Shown piece by piece: positions 59,942 to 64,000 of a DNA stretch of 64,000 nt. Source of the stretch: Microbacterium sp. ABRD28 (GTDB lineage Bacteria; Actinomycetota; Actinomycetes; Actinomycetales; Microbacteriaceae); NCBI RefSeq assembly GCF_003850245.1, contig NZ_CP031015.1, forward strand, positions 434,001 to 498,000, in the 5' to 3' direction. The notes below the pieces were generated by a model. The model saw nothing but the letters and a program-made list of their open reading frames with translations. It made no database searches and was not told the origin of the DNA. A program made the translations under genes and the position numbers. Every line of letters begins with the position of its first letter. Position 1 is the stretch's first letter.

Positions 59942-61309
59942 CTACATCCCCACGGCCATGTCGGTGAAGCGGGAGAAGTGCCCCTGGAACGCTACGACCA
60001 CGGTGTCGGTCGGGCCGTTACGGTGCTTGGCCACGATCAGGTCGGCTTCGCCGGCGCGAGGGCTGTCGCGCTCGTACGCCGCCTCACGGTGGAGCAGGAC
60101 GACCATGTCGGCATCCTGCTCGATCGAACCCGACTCGCGGAGGTCGGACAGGGCCGGCTTCTTGTCCGCCCGCTGCTCGGGACCACGGTTCAGCTGCGAC
60201 AGGGCGATCACCGGCACCTGGAGCTCCTTGGCGAGAAGCTTCAGGGCACGGGAGAACTCCGAGACCTCCTGCTGACGCGACTCGACGCGCTTGCCGCTCG
60301 TCATGAGCTGCAGGTAGTCGATGATGACCATCTTCAGACCCACTCGCTGCTTGAGGCGGCGGCACTTCGCGCGGATCTCGACCAGGGTCATGTTGGGGCT
60401 GTCGTCGATGTAGAGGGGAGCATCGTTGATGCGTCCGCGGGTGGAGGCGATCGTCGTCCAGTCGCGCGAGTCGAGCGTGCCCTTGCGCATGTTCTGCAGC
60501 GGTACGGCCGCCTCGGCGCTCATGAGGCGCATGGCGATCTCACTCCGCCCCATTTCGAGGGAGAAGACGATGGTCGGCATGTTGTTCTTGATCGCGGCCG
60601 CGCGCGCAAAATCCAGAGCCAGCGTTGATTTGCCCATAGCCGGCCTCGCTGCCACGACGATCATCTGCCCGGGGTGCAGACCGTTCGTGAGCTGGTCGAG
60701 CCCCGAGAAGCCGGTCGGGATGCCGGTCATCTGACCATCGCGCCCACGCGCGGCCTCGATCTCGTCCACCGCGGCGTCGACGGCAATGGTCAGCGGGACG
60801 TAATCCTCGGTCTCCTGCCCGCTGTTGACGGAGTAGATCTCGGCCTGAGCGTTGTTGACGAGCTCGATCGCGTCGCCCTCGCCCTTGTAGCCCATCTGCA
60901 CGATGCGGGTCCCGGCCTCGACGAGGCGCCGCAGCAGCGCCCGCTCGGCGACGATGGATGCGTAGTAGCCCGCGTTCGCCGCGGTCGGCACGATCGAGGT
61001 CAGGGTGTGCAGGTAGTCCGCCCCACCCGCTCGCTGCAGGTCACCGGTCTTGATGAGCTCATCCGTGACCGCGATGACATCCGTCGGCTCACCGTGCGAA
61101 TACAGAGAAAGGATCGCCTCGTAGATGATCTCGTGCTTCGGGATGTAGAAATCCGCGCCGCGCAGCGTCTCGATGACGTCGGCGACGGCGTCCTTCGACA
61201 GCAGCATCCCGCCCAGCGTGCTCTGCTCGGCCGCCATGTCGTGCGGCGGTGTGCGCTCCGGCTCGCGCCGACCGCCCATGCGTTCATCAGAGATGTCTGC
61301 GATCGACAT
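59942..61309 (-). CDS. dnaB: Replicative DNA helicase DnaB
   Basis: 455 residues. N-terminal helical domain with AAEQSTLGGMLLSKDAVADVIETL (primase-interacting), then RecA-like helicase core with Walker A ARPAMGKSTLALDFARAAA, Walker B VIIDYLQLM, and the arginine finger region LSQLNRGPEQRADKKPALSDLRESG. Hexameric helicase that unwinds DNA at the replication fork. ATG at 61309 begins MSIADISDERMGG; an upstream frame to 61435 is Arg-rich and unlikely. No intein is present, though actinobacterial dnaB often carries one. Confidence 0.96.
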   Translation of the reverse strand: MSIADISDERMGGRREPERTPPHDMAAEQSTLGGMLLSKDAVADVIETLRGADFYIPKHEIIYEAILSLYSHGEPTDVIAVTDELIKTGDLQRAGGADYLHTLTSIVPTAANAGYYASIVAERALLRRLVEAGTRIVQMGYKGEGDAIELVNNAQAEIYSVNSGQETEDYVPLTIAVDAAVDEIEAARGRDGQMTGIPTGFSGLDQLTNGLHPGQMIVVAARPAMGKSTLALDFARAAAIKNNMPTIVFSLEMGRSEIAMRLMSAEAAVPLQNMRKGTLDSRDWTTIASTRGRINDAPLYIDDSPNMTLVEIRAKCRRLKQRVGLKMVIIDYLQLMTSGKRVESRQQEVSEFSRALKLLAKELQVPVIALSQLNRGPEQRADKKPALSDLRESGSIEQDADMVVLLHREAAYERDSPRAGEADLIVAKHRNGPTDTVVVAFQGHFSRFTDMAVGM

Positions 61310-61473
61310 AGGCGATGTGTTCTCCCCATCCTTCGTGCGCGCGCGGAAGCGACGACCCGTCACGCCGGCCCCGGGACCCGATGTTCCCGCAGCGTCCGCG
61401 TCGACGCTGTGCGTGCGGCTCGTCCTGAGCTCCACTCACGGTAAGGAGGGGGTCGGACACTCGCAAGACGGCC

Positions 61474-61672
61474 TGTGGATAACTCTGTGCAAACTCTGCG
61501 CGAAACGCCGTCTGGCCTGTGAACAACGGTTGTGGACAACTCTGGGAATGATCACCGATGCGGTGACGGATTGAGCTTATGATCTGGACTTTTTTCGCTC
61601 ACAGAATGTGGATAACGATGTGCTTGAAGTACTCGTTGAAGGTTTGCCGACTTGACAAACAGATGTGGACAA
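61474..61672 (+). promoter_or_regulatory. Cluster of five DnaA-box-like 9-mers upstream of dnaB
   Basis: Within the 418-base gap between dnaB and the next gene, two perfect TGTGGATAA (61474-61482, 61607-61615), two TGTGGACAA (61531-61539, 61664-61672) and one TGTGAACAA (61518-61526) occur, all in the same orientation. An AT-rich tract with six T runs around 61590-61596. TGTGGATAA is the complement of the DnaA box TTATCCACA. The rest of the gap (61310-61470) shows no further gene or structure. Confidence 0.6.
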
Positions 61673-61727
61673 CGTGCGCGGTCAGGTGACGGTCACTCGG
61701 ATGCCGCGGCACCGCGAGGATGGAGGG

Positions 61728-62234
61728 GTGACCTACCAGATTCTCGAGGTTCCCGTGGACGATCCGCGCGCCGCGGCACTGCGCGCTGCACTCGACGAGG
61801 ACCTCGAACGACGCTACGGACCCCTGAACCGGGATGAGCCGGCGCACATCAAGGCAGCACGGATCGAGGCGCTGCGCGTCGCGCCGGAGGAGGTCGTGTC
61901 GACCTGGATCGCAGTCACCGATGACGCGCCCGTCGGGCACGTCATGCTTCGGCGCCTGGGATCCGAATGGGAGCTGAAGCGCCTCGTCGTCACAGCCGCC
62001 GCCCGTGGCCGCGGGATCGGACGCGCCCTCACGGAACGGGTCATCGACCGGGCGCGTGCCGGGGATGCGCGCCGGGTCATCCTGCAGACAGGCGCTCCGC
62101 AGCCCGAGTCGATCGCGCTGTACACCAGCCTCGGATTCACCCCGATGCCGGTGTACGAGCCCTACCGCGCGACGATGCCGAACTCGCTGTGCTTCGAGCT
62201 GCGGCTTGCCCCGAGCCCCTTGACAGTGTCATAG
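61728..62234 (+). CDS. GNAT acetyltransferase
   Basis: 168 residues: YQILEVPVDDPRAAALRAALDEDLERRYG..., VTAAARGRGIGRALTERVIDRAR (acetyl-CoA loop) and PESIALYTSLGFTPMPVYEPY. GTG at 61728 has GAGG seven bases upstream; an ATG at 61701 and a longer frame to 61665 are alternatives. The latter would start inside a DnaA-box-like site. Confidence 0.85.
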   Translation: MTYQILEVPVDDPRAAALRAALDEDLERRYGPLNRDEPAHIKAARIEALRVAPEEVVSTWIAVTDDAPVGHVMLRRLGSEWELKRLVVTAAARGRGIGRALTERVIDRARAGDARRVILQTGAPQPESIALYTSLGFTPMPVYEPYRATMPNSLCFELRLAPSPLTVS

Positions 62235-62317
62235 GCCAGTCATAGGGTCGGAAATCCAGGCACCCCAGATCCGCGCGATGGCGCGCGGAGCGAATCATTC
62301 GCGTGCGGAGGTGAAGG

Positions 62318-63754
62318 ATGGACGCGGCGGTCCCCGGTCGGAACCCACGACTCGTGCAGCTTGTGCTGGCGGGGTTGGGAATGGCGATCGGCTGGATGCT
62401 GCTGTCCTTCGTGCTCGGGCTGTCGTCCTCGAGCGCCCTCGCGGATGAGTCTCAGGACTCTGGGGGACTGTTGAGCACTGTCGGCACGGTCGTCGACGGT
62501 GGGGCCGAGGCCGTCGAGACGGTGGCCGAGCCCGTCACCGATACCGCGGGCGCAGTGGTCGGGGGCGGCGTCTCCGCCGTTCAAGAGACCGCCGAGCCGG
62601 TGACCAGCACGGCGACCTCACTCCTGTCTGGCGGCTCTGAGCAGCCCGCTGACGGGGCGGCCACCGTCGCGGGTGGCACGGACACCGTCCAGGAGGCGGC
62701 AGCGCCGCTCGCGGCGGTCGCCGCCCCTGTGACCGACACCGTCTCGAGTGTCGCGACGGAGGAACCGAGCACGGTTCAGGGAATCGCGGCGCCGGTCGTC
62801 GGTGCCGTCACCGACGTCGCGGGCGACGCGGGCGATACGGTCAGCGACACCACGCGACCGGTCACAGAGCCCGTCCGCGGGGTCGTCACCAGTGGAACCC
62901 GCATCGTCGATGACGCGACGGGTGCGGTCACCGGCACCGCCGCGGGTCTCGTCGACGGCGTCACCGACGGAGCCGGCGATCTTCTGGATGCCGCTCCGCT
63001 GCAGCCCGTCGTGCGCCCGGTCGCGGGACTCGCCTCCACCGCCGTCGATGGTGGCGGCGCGCTGATCGAAACCGTCGGCGGGCAGCGCCCGGTGTCGCAG
63101 GTCGTCGGCGTCGTGACCGACGTCGTCGAGCAGACGCCGGTCGTGGGCGATATCGCCGATGACCTGGGCGTTACCGACGCGGCGGAACAGCTCGGCGGAT
63201 CCGTCGACGACGGCGTCGGCACCGTCGGCGGTGTCGTGAGCGGCTCCGGTGAGAACCTCGCCCCCGCCGCCCCCGCCGGTTCCCTTCCGAGCGTTCGGCC
63301 GCCGCTCCCCGGCGGGCCTCTCGCAACGGGAGGGTCTCCGGCGCCGGTGACGGTGGACGCGCCTGTCGACCACGCGGTGCGGGAATCGGATGCCACCGGC
63401 GCGGCGTCGTCCGCGGCATCCGATCTTCTCGAACGCACCCAGCGGCTCATGGACGAGCGTTTCCGGCAGTCACCGGCGACCGCGTCGTCCGATCTCCCCA
63501 ACCCCGCTCCGACCGCCGACGAGGCGGCCGGGACCGCCGACGCCGTCGGCGGCAACCGACCTTTCCACACGACCGGGGGATCCCTCCCCGTCGACGCCAC
63601 CGCGGCAGGGCCCGGTGGCGCCAGCCTCGGCGCCTGGGGGCTGATCGCCTTCGGACCGCTCTTCGCATACCGTGCCTGGATGCGACGTTCGGCTCCTGAG
63701 GACGATCGCCTGCCCGGGGCGCCGATCTTCGAGACAGACGCCTCCCCCGACTGA
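62318..63754 (+). CDS. V/T/A/G-rich cell-surface protein
   Basis: 478 residues. N-terminal signal-anchor LVLAGLGMAIGWMLLSFVLGLSSSSALA, then about 300 residues of degenerate Val/Thr/Asp/Ala/Gly repeats, many resembling AEPVTDT or APVVGAVTDV, then Pro/Ala linker and one C-terminal membrane-like segment (LGAWGLIAFGPLFAYRAW) with a basic end. No LPXTG. Probably exposed on the surface and partly disordered. It precedes the chaplin-like gene at the window edge. Function unknown. Confidence 0.7.
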   Translation: MDAAVPGRNPRLVQLVLAGLGMAIGWMLLSFVLGLSSSSALADESQDSGGLLSTVGTVVDGGAEAVETVAEPVTDTAGAVVGGGVSAVQETAEPVTSTATSLLSGGSEQPADGAATVAGGTDTVQEAAAPLAAVAAPVTDTVSSVATEEPSTVQGIAAPVVGAVTDVAGDAGDTVSDTTRPVTEPVRGVVTSGTRIVDDATGAVTGTAAGLVDGVTDGAGDLLDAAPLQPVVRPVAGLASTAVDGGGALIETVGGQRPVSQVVGVVTDVVEQTPVVGDIADDLGVTDAAEQLGGSVDDGVGTVGGVVSGSGENLAPAAPAGSLPSVRPPLPGGPLATGGSPAPVTVDAPVDHAVRESDATGAASSAASDLLERTQRLMDERFRQSPATASSDLPNPAPTADEAAGTADAVGGNRPFHTTGGSLPVDATAAGPGGASLGAWGLIAFGPLFAYRAWMRRSAPEDDRLPGAPIFETDASPD

Positions 63755-63762
63755 TGGACTCC

Positions 63763-63779
63763 GCGCCGCTTTGCGGCGC
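63763..63779. terminator. Small GC hairpin after the surface-protein gene
   Basis: GCGCCGC and GCGGCGC arms around TTT, nine bases after the stop at 63754. Short but perfect; may end the transcript or sit in the leader of the next gene. Confidence 0.5.
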
Positions 63780-63833
63780 TGCCCGAGTCATCCGCGTTCG
63801 CGCGACATCCATCAGTTCAAGGGAGAAACTTCC

Positions 63834-64000
63834 ATGCACACGTTCGTCAAGCGTGCCCTCTGGGGCACGGTGATCGCCGGCGGTCTCACGCTGTTCGGCG
63901 CAACGGTCGCCTCCGCGGCCGAAACCACCGGAGAGGACGGGCTCCTCTCCGGCACCCAAGCCGTCGTCGATCTGAACGCGCCGGTCTCGGTCGTCGGCAA
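63834..64000 (+). CDS. 5' end of a secreted chaplin-like protein (partial)
   Basis: Frame open from ATG 63834 (GGGAG nine bases before it) to the window end: MHTFVKRALWGTVIAGGLTL then a signal peptide ending in VASAAETT, and the mature part starting GEDGLLSGTQAVVDLNAPVSVVG. The APVSVVGN-like ending resembles the start of chaplin-type repeats (APVxVxGNxxxVxG), which form surface amyloid layers in streptomycetes. The repeat itself lies outside the window, so the call is tentative. Confidence 0.5.
   Translation, partial: MHTFVKRALWGTVIAGGLTLFGATVASAAETTGEDGLLSGTQAVVDLNAPVSVVG

Noticed and set aside
59942..61309. Intein in dnaB
   Set aside because: The protein is of normal length (455 residues) and Walker A is uninterrupted.
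1..64000. tRNA, rRNA, insertion sequence or integrase genes
   Set aside because: I found no cloverleaf-like sequence, no rRNA signature and no transposase or integrase reading frame.

Overview
The window is high-GC DNA with dense, short-spaced genes, many GTG starts and many ATGA/GTGA start-stop overlaps. The gene families (chaplin-like and V/T/A-rich surface proteins, an actinobacterial ECF/YciI pair, AztABCD-type zinc import, mycobacterial-type holin-family membrane protein, sulfolipid-1-addressing GAP protein, DhaKLM with an HPr fusion, a dnaB helicase preceded by DnaA-box-like sites) point to an actinobacterium, most likely a Microbacterium-like member of the Microbacteriaceae. This assignment is inferred from family content only. 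I see no tRNA, rRNA, insertion sequence, prophage block or CRISPR array; the region reads as chromosomal.

Region 1 (about 1.0-14.6 kb) is a zinc-homeostasis island. On the minus strand a P-loop-less CobW-like protein lies ahead of a zinc ABC importer (lipoprotein SBP with His-rich loop, ATPase with His tail, permease), followed in the same direction by a Zur/Fur regulator, a DUF318-type permease, a TIGR03943 protein, a membrane-anchored secreted protein and a 3-methyladenine DNA glycosylase. Divergent from the CobW-like gene is a cysteine-free L36 (rpmJ). Next come a 50-residue His-rich peptide and an SmtB-type ArsR repressor, then a second importer arranged as aztA (minus) diverging from aztB, an AztD-like gene, aztC and aztD (plus). 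Three clear 15-bp Zur-box-like palindromes and one degenerate copy lie exactly in the expected promoter gaps.

Region 2 (14.6-28.5 kb): multicopper oxidase, a long dyad-symmetric intergenic element, a branched-chain 2-oxoacid dehydrogenase operon (E1 alpha, E1 beta, E2; no E3), an aminotransferase, a holin-family protein, a WXG-like protein paired with a lipase-like alpha/beta hydrolase, a tyrosine phosphatase, purB, a DUF2071 protein, two membrane proteins, an APH-type kinase and a zinc-ribbon protein.

Region 3 (28.5-44.5 kb) is mixed accessory metabolism: TetR, SDR, an orphan DUF1016 N-terminal domain protein, a DUF4239 protein, YciI plus ECF sigma factor, a three-gene molybdopterin oxidoreductase/reductase/zinc-ribbon operon, an endonuclease/exonuclease/phosphatase, DUF1349, DUF2256-DUF3253, an AlaX-like editing protein, two zinc alcohol dehydrogenases, an MFS exporter, VanZ and VOC proteins.

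Region 4 (44.6-64 kb): dhaKLM (DhaM fused to HPr), several GNAT acetyltransferases, an acidic repeat protein, glutamate decarboxylase, a RidA/WYL-regulator divergent pair sharing a perfect palindrome, flotillin, CPBP protease, SDR, a possible self-contained short transcript, a FAD oxidoreductase, a GAP/TetR pair with a clear operator, dnaB with a cluster of five DnaA-box-like sites upstream, and two putative cell-surface proteins, the last cut by the window end.

The best candidates for something new are the zinc island as a whole (P-loop-less CobW-like protein, ArsR plus His-rich micro-protein, two AztD-like proteins), the short transcript near 56.0 kb, and the DnaA-box cluster upstream of dnaB.
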